Assembly: GCA_022578965.1 (NCBI GenBank)
Contig: MU400508.1
Coordinates: 496,001-560,000, forward strand
Length of the DNA stretch: 64,000 bases
Direction of reading: 5' to 3'
DNA from: Xylaria sp. FL1777
Lineage: Eukaryota > Ascomycota > Sordariomycetes > Xylariales > Xylariaceae
Part shown: positions 49,157 to 61,356 of the stretch, one piece after another
How positions within the stretch are numbered: position 1 is the first letter of the stretch
How the letters are laid out: each line of letters begins with the position of its first letter
Notes under the pieces: generated by a model
What the model was told of the DNA's origin: nothing
What the model saw: only the letters and a program-made list of their open reading frames with translations
Database searches by the model: none
Translations under genes and position numbers: made by a program

Positions 49157-49614
49157 GAAGTGCGGGGACTGGAAGCTGGCGGTGATGATGAATGACGACG
49201 ATGCGTGACTGATGAGGGTTTCGTGAACCAATATTTCCTGTCGAAGAATTATAGAAGGACTGGGTTCCCTAGAAGTGAGCCCTATGGTTATTAGGTTAAA
49301 TAAATATACAAACAGAGAAAAGAAAGACTGTCATAAACAGTTGAGGATTTCATAATACAAATAAATATTGCCGGTTTATAAATGAACAAGGCTTCAAACT
49401 ATGCACTGCGTTGAGCTCACACGCAGCCACGGTCACGATGGTTGTTAATCTACCTTGAGACGCCTCAGAAAACAACGAGAGTGAAGGTGAGAATAATCCA
49501 GGTTCTCACGTTATGCTATGCTGTTTATCCGATCACGCTAATGCCGGACGCCATGCGAAGCCATATACAAATAAATGCACCCCCCTTCCCCTCCCCTGGT
49601 ACACAGGGTAATTA
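49157..49614. other. Convergent spacer MTAP / MED13
   Basis: AT-rich 3' flanks of two convergent genes, with AAATAAATATAC near 49298 and AAATAAATGC near 49569 as possible 3'-end signals. No gene seen. Confidence 0.5.
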
Positions 49615-52600
49615 TCACATCAGCATGTACAATGCCCTGACGCCCTTTTCTGCTGCAGCAATGTGCCATGGCCGTGTATCAGTGTCCTTATCCACCATGC
49701 CCCTCGCCCGAGCAAGTGTGCTCAGACCTCGATAATATGTAAGCATTTCCCTCAGGAGGGTCTCGTAGGCCCTTGGGTTGTTCTCACTATGAACGATGTT
49801 CACCTCCATAACAACGGGCGGATCTTCTACTCGTATCCCTCCGCGCTTCACGAGATATCCACTGACGAGGGCCGGATTTAGATCCGTTAACGAGACCGAA
49901 GACTGTAGTCTATGTGATAGAATAACGCCCCATGTCTGGTCGGTGGTGTCGGTCAGAGTAGCGTCGATATCTGAATCAGTTGCATTGTTATCACCGCCTG
50001 GTGTCTGCCCGCTCGTTGTAGTATTGTCTCGAAAGGGGGTTGCTGCATTAGCACTCTGCTCTGGAGACACGACTGCCCCCTGTGGCGTCGAACCGGGAGT
50101 AGTATAGAAGACAGATGCTGCGTTGTTTGGGATTTTAGCGGCCGGGGGAAGTAACTGTAAAGATGGGTCGGTGTCGACCGTGACTAAAGTTAGGTTGATC
50201 CCTGATTTGGGATCTGGTGGGACTAGACTACACCACAGTTCAATCTCATGGGTATCCATCACACCGCATTTAGCGACGATAATACGCCAGTTAACCTTCC
50301 AAGAGGAGATAAGTTCCCGTGTAGTCGACCATATTTCATGAATCACGTCTGCTAGGGGTGTTGCAATGTTCTTGCCCTTTCTCCCAAGGCAGTACGACGT
50401 CGTCATTTGCTGGCTACCCCTATTGTCTGTCCATGCCACTGTAATCCATCTTTCATCAATGCTTTGAGCATATCCAAGATGGAGGCACGTATTCTCGTGC
50501 AACACAGATGTTGAGGGGGTTGGGCTCAGTTTGAAATCAATCATTCGAGGTAGTGCCTGCTCCAACATTATGGCCGGTGATGGCATAGCGCCGCCAAATA
50601 TTGTGCATCTATCGTAGATCTCAAGTGCTAGTTTCGAAAGATCCATTGGTGATAACATTGGAACCGAAGTAGAAGATGCGACTAGGTTCTGCGGGATTAG
50701 TTGTAGTGCCATTTCGTTGACGACTGGAAGTTTCTTATTAGTTAAAATTCTCTTGTAACCTTCAAAAATTTCGTTAAAGGCGGCGCAGCATTCAACCATT
50801 GATCCTGGAACGTCTGGCGTATAGACAAAGAAGAGTACGAAGTTCATTTGCTCAGCAGAAACAGTCGAGAGTGCTTTGCATACTCTGGATGCACAACTTT
50901 GAAGAGATGGCCCTAGGAAAGACGTCGGTTTACCGAAAGAAACAACATCTTTCTCGACGTCGAATGGGAACAACCCATCCTCGTCACCCGACGGGGTCGA
51001 TAATCTACTAAACGAACCCAACTTGAAGGACTCGTAGGTGCTTCGCATTCTATCTGTAAATACCGAGATGCTGTCCGAAATACCCTCTTGATTTGGGAAG
51101 AGACAGAGGGCACTAATATCTTTGGCGCCGTGTGTCGGGCTGAGGCCTAAGCTTTCCCAAAATGATATAGACGATGGAAGAACAGATAGCCTAGATTCAT
51201 AACGTCGCATCTCAAATCGAGGGGAGGGCACTTGGAAGATATTACTTGGTTTGATATGGTCTGAGCCTGGTGGCCTTGGCTGCAACCGACTAGGTTGGCC
51301 CAAGAGAGGGACATCTTGGAGTTCAATAAACGAACGCAGTTGATAGCCCGTGGTGGGCTGGAAAGAAGAAGGGAAGCCCTGCTGAAGCTCCTTCATCGAG
51401 TTACGTGCCACAGTGGAGAGATGCCGGCGTCGATCTGCTCCCGATTGAAGCGGGTACTCAGTAGCTACACCTGACAGCAGCGTACTAGCCGTGATCTGAT
51501 CCGTTAGAATCTGTGCGGCCATAATGAACTGATCGTCTGGTAACGAATATTGTACCCAAGCAGGTTCGGGATCCGCAAAATACTTCGTTAGCGGTATGTC
51601 AATTTCAAATTTAGAGTTCCTTGATAGCTCAAAGGGTAGATGGGAGCCTGCGACGTCCATCATCTCTGAATCCTTGAACGACGTGGCTAGTGAGTCACCA
51701 TCATCATCATTACCACGGCGACGTCGCACACTTGAGGATTTAACAGGCGATGGAGGCTCGTCGCTGTCATAACTTGAATCGTCTTGGTCGGACATTAGAC
51801 TCATATCATCCGCGTCTGAGTGGGGGGCATCGAGGTGCTGAGGACTAGGACGGTTTGAGGCTGAGTTTTGATTACCTCGCATGCGGATGAAAAGCTCACC
51901 GTATGCCACTGGCAACTCTTTGAGATTTTTTCGGCCTTTGCCATGACGCCGAAGATAATCTGTAGTGGGCGGCGTATCGAGGCTAGAAGGCTTGATTCCC
52001 TTCGAGCGGTCCATAGAAAAGTCAAACCGTCCGCTTCCTTCATACTTACTGTTGACCAACGAGAGGCTTGGTCCGAAGTCTACCTTATCAAAAATACTAC
52101 TATGGTTCGCATAAACTAGCGAGTTCTGCTGTGTAGCTTTATGATTGTCAAGAGATGCCCGAATTCTCTTATAGACTGTGTCTGGATTGAATGGACTTGC
52201 CGGTCTTTTGCCGCTGGCGCCGTTGGACTGGCTCACGTCTGAAACAGTTTGTCGGCGCGGTTCATCTATCAATGAGCTTCGGGCATGCCGAAGCTCTGGT
52301 TTTGCGAACGTTGGCGCAGGGCCAGGCGTGGTAATATGCGAAGGGTCTGTTTTACTATGGGGAGCCTGGCCCGTGGTCAGACTAACGTCAAGACTAGGAC
52401 TTGAGTTAACATTTGGAACGGCAGCCAGATCTAAAGAGGCTAAGTCTATATTGCCGCCCGGCTGTTCATCAAAGAAGCTAAAGTCTGCCTCAGTGATGTC
52501 GTTATCTCCAAACATATCTGGGCCTAATTCACCAAATAGGTTTTCTGATTCGAATGAAGCGCCAACGCGCTCTCGTTTCGTTTCTGTGCCCTCCCAGTTC

Positions 52601-54177
52601 TCGCCATATAATTCTGCTGGAGCATGCGGTGCCGCATCAATCTCTGCTACAGTTGTAGTAGTAAGATTGTTACTGGGGCTGGATAGGTTACCGTCCATTG
52701 ATGGTGTAACTCCTATGACCCCTTGAGGGGGAGTTGGGTACATTGTACTGCCGAGGACTCCACTTTGGGTAGGTCGGTGTGAAGCGATAGGAGATAAACT
52801 ATTCGAGATTTGGACTTGTCGTTCTGGAAGTGCGGTCTCCTGCGTTTCCGCATCTCTTTTCCTATCTCTCATCATTGCCTCGCGTTCAGTGGTGCTCGAG
52901 AACCAGGTTTTTGCAGTAGTGAGAGGATCGAAATTATTCTCTAGCCTTGATGCTTGCAGCTCATCTGATTCGTGAATCGTCAAATTCGTGAGCGCTTTGC
53001 AGAAACACAAACTTGCAGGCCAGGGTATGCTAGGGGCAGGGCCCATTATTGGAGTTCGCTTTCCATCGCTGTTCTGTTCAACTAGTTTCCGCCGCAGGCG
53101 CTGGAGGCCAACAAGTTTCTGCGCTGCTTTCATCGATAAGGAAAAAGTCCGAGACTGTACTAATCTCGAGCATAGAGCCCTCCAGGGACCTTCATCTTTC
53201 TCAGGTCTCATGCGATGTTGAGTATCTGGAGACTGACCAAGACTCCCTTCAGTAGTAGTTGCGTCAGTCAAACTATACAGTTGACATGTTGCAAACATTC
53301 CCAGGGGAGCTGCTAAGACGGTGACTCCCAATGGGGGTAACTGACTGGTGACATTTTCGGACAATGTAATTAGACTATTAGCGAATGAGTGACTCATACT
53401 AACTATTAAACACCCGGTAGTCGTAAGATATATTCGCAACGACGCGAGTATTGGCGGGCAAGCGTTGTACTCGCCCTGAGCGGCTACTGGCAGCAGTAAT
53501 GTTCGAGAGCTCAGTGGTACAGCGCCTGTCCTCGCAGAGAAAGCCGAGGATATCGCAGAATATGAAGCCTGGAGAAGGCACTCATAAATATCCCGAACTG
53601 ATGCCGTAGAGCTTAGCTTGGAGTCTGAGGGGCCGAAGGTCTTGCCATCCTGCTCAGCCACGGGGGTCGGAAATGATGGGGTCGTGGCAGACTGAGCGCT
53701 ACGAAAGGCTGCGTCCAGAGCGGAAGAGGCGCTCGAGGATGAGCTACTTGGTGTGTTAACCGCATTGTGACCGTAGAATCGGTGTTTGACTAGCGCGGCT
53801 GGTTCGAAAGTGCCCTCCTCGATGATAGTTAGTGCGAAGCCAGCGCTTTCAACGTTCCTTTCAAAGCTCGGCGCGTCGACCAAATCAGCAGAAGGCTTGC
53901 CCTTGATCACAAGACGAAAGCACCAGAGACCCCTTCGGCCCCCATCCAAAAACACGAGGTATCCATCCTTGCGAAATGCGGCCTCGATTTCGTTGCCGCC
54001 GGAGCTGAAGAGCGTCGACGAGGAGGAGGCGGCGGCTTCGTAGAAAGCGAAACTAATAGAGGAGATATTACTCTAGATCGGACGCGAGTTAGTTGGTCTC
54101 CAGCCATAGCAAAAGTCAAGAGCGACACTAAGACATACAACTACCAAGGTATTAGTCTCATAGTCGCCAGTGTCCAT
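49615..54177 (-). CDS. SSN2: Mediator subunit Med13 (Srb9/Ssn2)
   Basis: Largest subunit of the Mediator kinase (CDK8) module, which controls contact between Mediator and RNA polymerase II. Exon 1 54177-54139 encodes only MDTGDYETNTLVV; a 66-bp intron with donor GTATGT and acceptor CTAG joins it to 54072-49615. The product is 1,498 residues. The N-terminal Med13 domain begins SNISSISFAFYE and continues through FLDGGRRGLWCFRLVIKGKP and RDIYECLLQASYSAIS. A disordered acidic and Ser-rich middle carries FSFFDEQPGG and DSSYDSDEPPSPVKSS. The conserved C-terminal domain includes EPAWVQYSLPDDQFI and ends with REMLTYYRGLSTLARARG..LPWHIAAAEK-like sequence (here RPWHIAAAEKGVRALYMLM). Length and domain order match fungal Med13. 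TTG|GTAGTT is an alternative first donor, two codons shorter. Confidence 0.92.
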
Positions 54178-55039
54178 GTCGTAACCTGTGTCTGCTAAAG
54201 CGGTCGGTCAGCGCTGTACGGCCTCGGTGCGGCTCGACTTTCGCAGCGGCTAGCGGAGTACGCGGATGCTGCGAGAGCCAGTTCCGAAGTATTCCAAGGG
54301 TATCGAGGTTGTACGTCGCCAGCACGCGCTAGACTCCATGTCTATCGCTGAAGGGACACCGGCGTGACTAGGGCGACGGCGAGCGAGCGCGGGATGTTGG
54401 CAGGCAGGGTAAGCGATCTCGCGATAGAGCGCAGGACATGAGGCTCTTCACACAGCTCCGTCGGCTGTTTCCGAAGAGCCAAGCAGAGTTTTGTCGGTCT
54501 ACCTGGGCAGGGTGAAAAGGGGGATAGCCCTTGATGGTATTGTGGGGCGTCGAAGGAAGATGGTCGGGTTCAGCTCAAGGGTGAGGTTCTCAAGGGCGAG
54601 GTTCTGTATCCTGCACGCAGGAGGTCTTATGTTGGTTGGATGTTGTTCGGCGCTGGTACCTACATGATACCTACGATATGTACACTGCAAAGTCTAGGTG
54701 CAGTTCAACGAACAACCACCAATCAGGCGCCTTGCTGGTAGACACCGGTACCTACGGCTGGGTCGAGGTGTATCGGCTGGGGTACCTGGACCATGTCGCA
54801 CAGAGCATGGCTCCCTCAGTAGCCCTGGTAGCTGAGGTGGATGTACCTGGTACTTACTTACTTACTTACTTACTTCAGTGTAGTGTACTTTTCTCTTATC
54901 GATAGCTTCCCCACTATATTTTCTGCTTCGCCCTCCGCCTCCAGTACTGTCTACCTTATCGCGATGTGGTAGGTGAAGCCCATCGTCCCTCCGACCACCA
55001 TCTCTTCCCACCCAAACCTATCCGAAGGCGCCACTCGGG
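54178..55039. promoter_or_regulatory. Bidirectional promoter region MED13 / ENP2
   Basis: About 860 bp between two divergent ATGs. It contains GGTACC-rich words near 54655-54790 and a TTAC tetranucleotide repeat at 54851-54874. No open frame of note. Core elements cannot be placed with confidence. Confidence 0.5.
54851..54874. repeat. (TTAC)n microsatellite
   Basis: About six units of TACT/TTAC, 165 bp upstream of the ENP2 start codon, probably within its promoter or leader. Confidence 0.8.
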
Positions 55040-57166
55040 ATGCATGTCCAACAAGGAGATGTACCGGTGTACACCGTATCAGGTGCTGATACTGCAAGGC
55101 CACTCCCCGACTGGCTTGCTCGGAGACGGAAACGCAGTTTGAAAGCCGACCCCGAATTTCAGAACCGGATAGAGCTGTTGCAGGACTTTTCTTTTGAGGA
55201 GGCGAGCGCTTGTGTCAGGGTTTCTGAGGACAATAATTGGATTATGTCGACCGGCACCTACAAGCCGCAGATCCATGTACACTATCTACCGCACCTATCT
55301 TTATCATACGCGCGACACACAACGAGTCTCAACATCAAGTTTAGCCTGCTCTCGACCGATGCATCTAAATCCCTACATTTACAAAGCGATCGCCGAGTCG
55401 AGTTCCATACTCTCGCTGGCCTTCACGAGACCATTAGGCTGCCACGATACGGCCGAGATCTTTGCTATGATCGCCTAGCGACGGAGGTGCTGATTGGGTC
55501 TGTGGGTCTTGGTCCCGACGGCCATGGAGAGATCTTCAGGTTCAATCTCGAGGCTGGGAGGTTTATGCAATCTTACAGAGTAGATGTTGGGAGCGACAGC
55601 GGCTCTGAGGTTGGGTTACAGGGCAGCAGTACGTACTTAAAGCCTTCAGTCCCCCTAAATAAGCCTGGAGCTTGTTGCTCCTGTATACCCTCACAGCCCT
55701 ATTAGTATTTCCACCCTTTGTAGAAGTCACTGACTCCTTTTGTATAGTTTGGGCTCCTGCCATAAATTCTATCGCGATCGCAGAGAATACACATAATCTC
55801 CTCGCATTCGGGACTTCCGTTGGTTCCGTAGAGGTAATTGCTGTCTCCAGGGCCTTCACTGGGAAACTATACTAACCTGGCTCAATAGTTCTGGGATCCT
55901 CGATCTCGTTCTCGCATTGCTGTTTTGGGCGGCCAAGAGGGCGAAATTACAGCTCTAGATTTCAACGACTCGGGGCTTTCGATAGCCACTGGAAGCTCCA
56001 CCGGCGTGGTCAAGCTTTTTGATATGCGAAGTCCAAAGCCGCTCTGGCAGAAAGATCATGGCAGCGGATTTCCAATTAAAAACCTCACGCATATGACAAC
56101 TACTTCGTCGGAGCGCAAGATAATGTCCAGCGACAAACAGCTGATCAAGATAAATGAGGAGTCCAATGGGCAGACCTGGACTAGCATCGAGCCGATCGTC
56201 GATATCAATTTCACCACCTGGGTCAAGGGAACTGGGATGATTCTCACAGCCAACGAGGGCCAGGCGATGCATGCTTTTTTGATTCCTCAACTAGGCAACG
56301 CGCCGCGATGGGCCGGACACCTCGACTCCCTGACTGAGGAGATGGCAAGCGAGGTCACGACAGATAACTACGAGAATTACAAGTTCTTAACACTGCCCGA
56401 GTTAAGATCACTCAGCATGGATCATCTAATCGGCAAGACAAATTTGCTGCGACCCTACATGCACGGCTATTTCGTTGCCTCGAAACTATACGAGCAAGCC
56501 CGCTTAATCGCCAATCCATTTGCTTTCGAAGAAGAGCGTGCCAAACGTATCAAGGAGAAAGTAGAGAAGGAACGAGCCAGTCGTATACGTGGTAATAAGA
56601 AAGTCAAGGTCAACCAGAAACTGGTCGACAAATTGCTCAAGAAACAGGAGAAGAGAGCTACAGTTGACCCGAATGCCGGCATTCTTGGTGATGATCGCTT
56701 CAGCCGGATGTTTGAGAACGAAGAGTTCCAAATTGACGAAAACAGCCGAGAGTTCAAGGCACTTAACCCAAGCACACAGGTCGACCCTGTATCAGGTAAA
56801 TCTATTGCTCCTACAACCTCGTTCTCAGAAGAGAGCGATGCGGATAGCGGAAGTAGTAGTGATGGAAGTGATGATTCTGAGGATGCACCTCGCAAAGCAA
56901 AAAGAGACTCAGTCGTTATGCGTGTCAGCTCTTCGAATCAGGAGAGTAGAAGACCGGATCGAGACGCCGCATTCGGCTCCAGGACTCAGAAACATAGCCG
57001 TCCCAGCAAAGCTAGAGGGAGCGACGTAGTTGGCGATAAGGAAATCACGTTTGCACCAGAGCCGAGAAAAAAGAAAGAGAAGATAGACCAGCCTACAGTA
57101 TCATCAGAAGAGAAACGGACGGCGGCAAGGCGGAGTGCTAGCGGGAATATGTTAAGGCGACTTTGA
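55040..57166 (+). CDS. ENP2: WD-repeat ribosome-biogenesis protein Enp2/NOL10
   Basis: Nucleolar protein of the small-subunit processome, needed for 18S rRNA maturation. Exons 55040-55628, 55748-55833 and 55889-57166 (introns 119 and 55 bp, the second with an ACTAAC branch) give 650 residues. The N-terminus VPVYTVSGADTARPLPDWL and RIELLQDFSFEEAS is characteristic. WD-like repeats run to about residue 380 (HVHYLPHLSLSYARHTTSLN, LHLQSDRRVEFH, LLAFGTSVGSVEFWDPRSRS, LDFNDSGLSIATGSSTG). A NUC153 motif lies near residue 493 (DDRFSRMFENEEFQIDE). The C-terminus is a basic and acidic disordered tail. Splicing joins LQGS to IWAPAINSIAIAEN, a join I know from the family. It converges on the small membrane-protein gene 158 bp away. 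Confidence 0.93.
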
Positions 57167-57324
57167 TAGTCGCTCATCCGATTGAAAGTATACAGAAATA
57201 TTAGCACAGGGACCAAAGCCAGCTCTGTTTCCGCGACCCAGGCGTCGGAGCCAAAATCATAATACCCATCCATCAAGCTCGTTGAGTATCTCGGTAAACT
57301 GTTTCCCGTGTATCAATAGCAGGT

Positions 57325-57847
57325 TTACTTCCTCGTCCACTTCTTTCCCCGCCCTTCAGGACTTTGTCGAAAATTCGATTTTGCAAGCCCCTTCTCAATA
57401 TCCTCGGGTCGGAGTCTGGGCGTTGGAGGTACGTCGTCCAGGCGGACACGTCCTCGAGACGATTTTCCTGATGCGTCTTTGACAGATCTTGGAAACTCTG
57501 ATCGACGAGGCGTCAATGCAGTGACCACCTTTCTCGCCGACCGCCTGATGCTTTCCCGAACCTTCCACTCCCTCTTCTTGGCTAGGTAAAAGAGTATAGC
57601 AGTTGAGACTAAACCAAGTCAGGAATGAAATGTATCATCGGGTCTGAAGTTGACGTTACTCACTGCCACCGACAACTACGATTGCCACCACGACGATTAT
57701 TGCAATCAAGGCACCGTGAGAGAGTTGAGCAGCACCAGGGCTTGAACCCGCAGCACCAGCTGCATCATCAACGGCGCCACCTGGGCCATCGCTTCCCGAG
57801 TATGGATCTTCTGTTGATAAGGGGAAATTGGCGGTGCTAGTGGCCAT
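57325..57847 (-). CDS. Small single-pass membrane protein
   Basis: Exons 57847-57664 and 57608-57325 (55-bp intron, donor GTGAGT, acceptor TTTAG) give 155 residues. Layout: a 45-residue Ser/Gly/Ala/Asp-rich N-terminus (probably outside or lumenal); one strongly hydrophobic segment, GALIAIIVVVAIVVVGGIST, continuing AILFYL across the splice junction; then a positively charged tail (AKKREWKVRESIRRSARKV, RRSEFPRSVKD, a DDVPPTPRLRPED block). The basic residues after the segment predict an N-out/C-in orientation. No signal peptide or cysteine is seen. I do not recognise a named family; the layout resembles the membrane-plus-tail end of fungal wall sensors (Mid2/Wsc-like) but lacks their long glycosylated ectodomain. 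The intron rejoins the hydrophobic segment cleanly, which supports a real gene. Confidence 0.78.
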
Positions 57848-60800
57848 GGTGAATGATACGAATTAGGGTAATATAATGGAAGTGAATCCCAAAGTCTTAG
57901 ATCTATTTAGTGGCGCACCGGCTGGCGATGCCAATTACTTGCAGGGCCGAAAATTGGACAGAGAAAGAAGAGAATTGCTGAACAGGGCGCAAATGATTGA
58001 GGGCGTCGGCGGCACCTTATGAGTTGATAATATGCGGCGGGGCCGGGAGCAGTCTCGAGCGCTCGGAAGAGGTGTCTAGTGAGAGAGAGATGTGATGTGA
58101 TAATTGTGATAAGTTGTGCAGGTAGACAGACTATCTAGGTAGATGTAGGGAACGATACCTTATAGACTTGATATCAGGGTGCCTCATGCACGTTGTGGCA
58201 GATGCCGCCCCCGGACCAGACCCAACCCCAATGGACCTGCATGTATCTACCAGACCTCTGAAACCAGGTCATGAAAGCTGCTCTATTTTCATCGTGCCTG
58301 ATGCCCATTGGTGCGGGCGACTCTGGAAGCGCCCAGCTAACGGCGCTTCCACACTTGTTCCTGATACTCGACCAATCAGAACCTTGTAACTAGGGTGCTC
58401 TGTCTTGGCCTCCGCCCAAACACATCTCGAAGTCCATTCCGTCACATCTGTCGCTGCACCATGAAAGTTTGTCTGGATTGTTACTGGCGTGATGAGTTTT
58501 GTCCCATGTCATATGTCGGTAAATCCTAAGGGTTTTTCTTATCTTCTCTTCGTTAGGGGTTTACTGATCCAACTGTAAGCAGTGGTCTACCCACCTATAT
58601 AGGTAGATATGCATTCTATGTTATACCTAGACATATAGTTATACTACTATTGTAGTATAGAAAGAACCTGGTCGCAAGAGGATCTTTGATCGCTAACAAC
58701 TGCTGCAACCTTACCTATGTACTTCTTCACAACAATCTTATCGCTCGAGGAGACCGAGTATTCTATCATAGAATTCGACAACAACTCTTCGACCACGATG
58801 CGGGCCCTCCCGCCTCATCTACCGCGCGTCGGACACAGAAATCCGACTTCATCATGCGCTTGAACGTCGCGTATCTGTATGTATATATTAATAGATGGCC
58901 CAAACGCAGACCTGGAAAATCCCGTGGCGGTGGACAGTCAAGCAGAGTCCAGCATGGAGACTGATTGGCCCAGCCCCGACAAAAGCCCCAATTGCTTTGA
59001 CCCTTACCTACCTATGCTAGATACCCAGGTTTTGTATTACCACGGGCTCGCAATACACGACACATGCCACGTACCTGTAATATGGTCGAGCGTCATTTCT
59101 TTTCTGCATCGAGACATTGATGATGTATTATGTGCAAGGCTTCATTATGCAGATCCTTCTTCTGGTTGGGCGTTACGTACGCGGCGAGAAATGAATAGCC
59201 GCCTCCCCTTGGAGCCCATGGATTATACGTAGGTTGAAGCGGCTTTGGTTTTGTGAGAGTTGATTGAATGTAATATTCGATCGATTTCTTTTAGTGAACG
59301 GTGAAACTTCACATTTATTCTATTTTTGGACGAGGCGGGTAGTGGAAGGAAAGGTTAATTGAATTAACTGTTGACGTCGTTGTCTTTAGTCAAGCACCAT
59401 AGATAGCGTTTAGGTGCTACATCTACATATTCTCATTCTTAATTTTCAAAACCAGCTATTACCTCAAGACCATGAGTTCAATCCTGTACTAATAATATTA
59501 CTTCTTTTTCTCCCGTTCTCTTATTTTATATCACTTGTTTGCATCGGTGTCATGTCCAACCTAGTGAGATGTTCCTACGTCTCCAGTCCTTGAGGTCGGG
59601 TTGTGGAATAACAAACCGCGGTGATAAGCCTTTGCTTTCATTTGGGAAGAACTATGAACTAGAGTAATGCAATAATGGTGATGATGGCATCGTCGCCCTG
59701 CTAACACTTATTCGTTCAGAATAGATCGTACGGGGTGATGTTGGGACTGTCCGTGAGTACGAATTAGAAGGTTTCCAACTTGAAACCGGCATACCTCATT
59801 GGAAGGGTTATCTTAAATGTGCCCAATGATGGTTGCGCAAATTGCTTATAGACAATCATTACCCCTTCACACACTGTCAAATTTGGGACAGAGCAGGCTT
59901 TCCTCCCCTATTTACAAGATACATATGTAACATTAACAGCCCATGTGAGAAAAGCAGTGAAAAATTAAGACGTGATAATGTAACTCGCGAAAGATAAAGT
60001 CAATTCTCTACTACGACTACATGTATTGTCCAGCTCATTTCCCCTGACAAAATACGTCTGGAATTCTGACGTCAATGACACATACTTGCTCATACAGCAT
60101 CTCGGCCGAGCCCAAGCTTTATTCCTATATCTATTCATCCGCCCCTTCGACAGCGACAAAGGACAACGGGCTTATTCTGAAGAACTTAGTGTCCCTCTAC
60201 AAGAATGGTGGCCATAACCTTGATGTAAACGCTTCCGTATAAGATACACTTAGTAAAAACGATCAGCAGACAACGCGCCCCCATGGTGCCTGTAGGTCAA
60301 TATCACGATCATAGCGGGATTGGGTCTTAGCACAGCACGTGCGGAGGATCTGGATGGTAGTCAACTACATACATAGTGTCTACCTCGTCTTGCGTGACGG
60401 CCAGGCTATGTGTCCCAATATCAGAGATCCCTTTTCATACATTCTAATGCGCCAAACGCACTGTTTGCTAAGGCTCCGCTGGCGGAAATCAACGAGCTCG
60501 GGCCGTCCAATTATCAGTATTATGTGGGATTCGCATAGAACAGATTCTATGTTGCAAGGGCTCCGGATACTAATCTGTCAGTACTTCTACATACATAATA
60601 TCTTGGATAGGAGAAATAGAAATAAACCAACTCGAACCCTTGGTTTCACGAACAAACAGATGATTGCCTCATATAAAGATCATATAGCGGCAAAGTGGTC
60701 ACTGCTGTTGAATGATCTCATACACGCAGCCCATTACCTGCCTGATCGCTTATGTCCTTTGCGCACAGCATGACCGATGGCACTTAGCAGTTTCCATGCC

Positions 60801-61356
60801 TTGAAAAGCAGGTGTGTCCCTGCCTAATATGAACATGTATATTTTCTCTAAGAATTCAACTCAGTCGATAGGGAGGCGCAGTCCAAGACACGTCATATAG
60901 CAAACGTACCTGCCACGTTAAAACCATACCTACTAGGTACTTAGGTAGGTAGTTATGAGTCTACTTTTAGTCACCGTCCATTTTTCCTTCAGTCTCCTCT
61001 TCCAGGCCACCTGCATTCTCAGCCACGTCTTCCTTTCCAGTCAACTATTTTACGAGGTGCAACGTCTACAGCCCTACGAACAGATGACCTTTATCTCAAA
61101 CTCAGGTTCATTGCTCCTCGTTCAAATCACATTGGCCATCAGGTGTCTAGAAGCTATCTTCCAATTTTTAGTGACACTGACAGTGACACTGTGTCTTCTA
61201 GTCCATGAAATTTCGTTTTCCACCCCTTGTAACATTATCAAAACTTGTCCAAGAAAAGATAGCCATTAGTGTGACCGTCGTCGGGGTACTTCTACTTCTC
61301 CTTTGAATTTCTAATTTACCCTTTTCATTCGTTATATTTTTATAACACCTCGTACG
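57848..61356. other. Gene-free stretch before the coiled-coil gene
   Basis: About 3.5 kb with no supported gene. Open frames at 58879-59232 (117 codons), 60339-60773 (144 codons) and 60955-61269 (104 codons) have no recognisable motif, no splice-supported extension and chance-like composition. The left end is the promoter of the small membrane protein; GGTACTTAGGTAGGTAG occurs near 60937-60953. The last 100 bp are T/C-rich and lead into the ATG at 61357. Confidence 0.45.

Noticed and set aside
58879..59232. 117-codon plus-strand frame (also 60339-60773 and 60955-61269)
   Set aside because: Chance-like composition, no domain, no coherent spliced neighbours.
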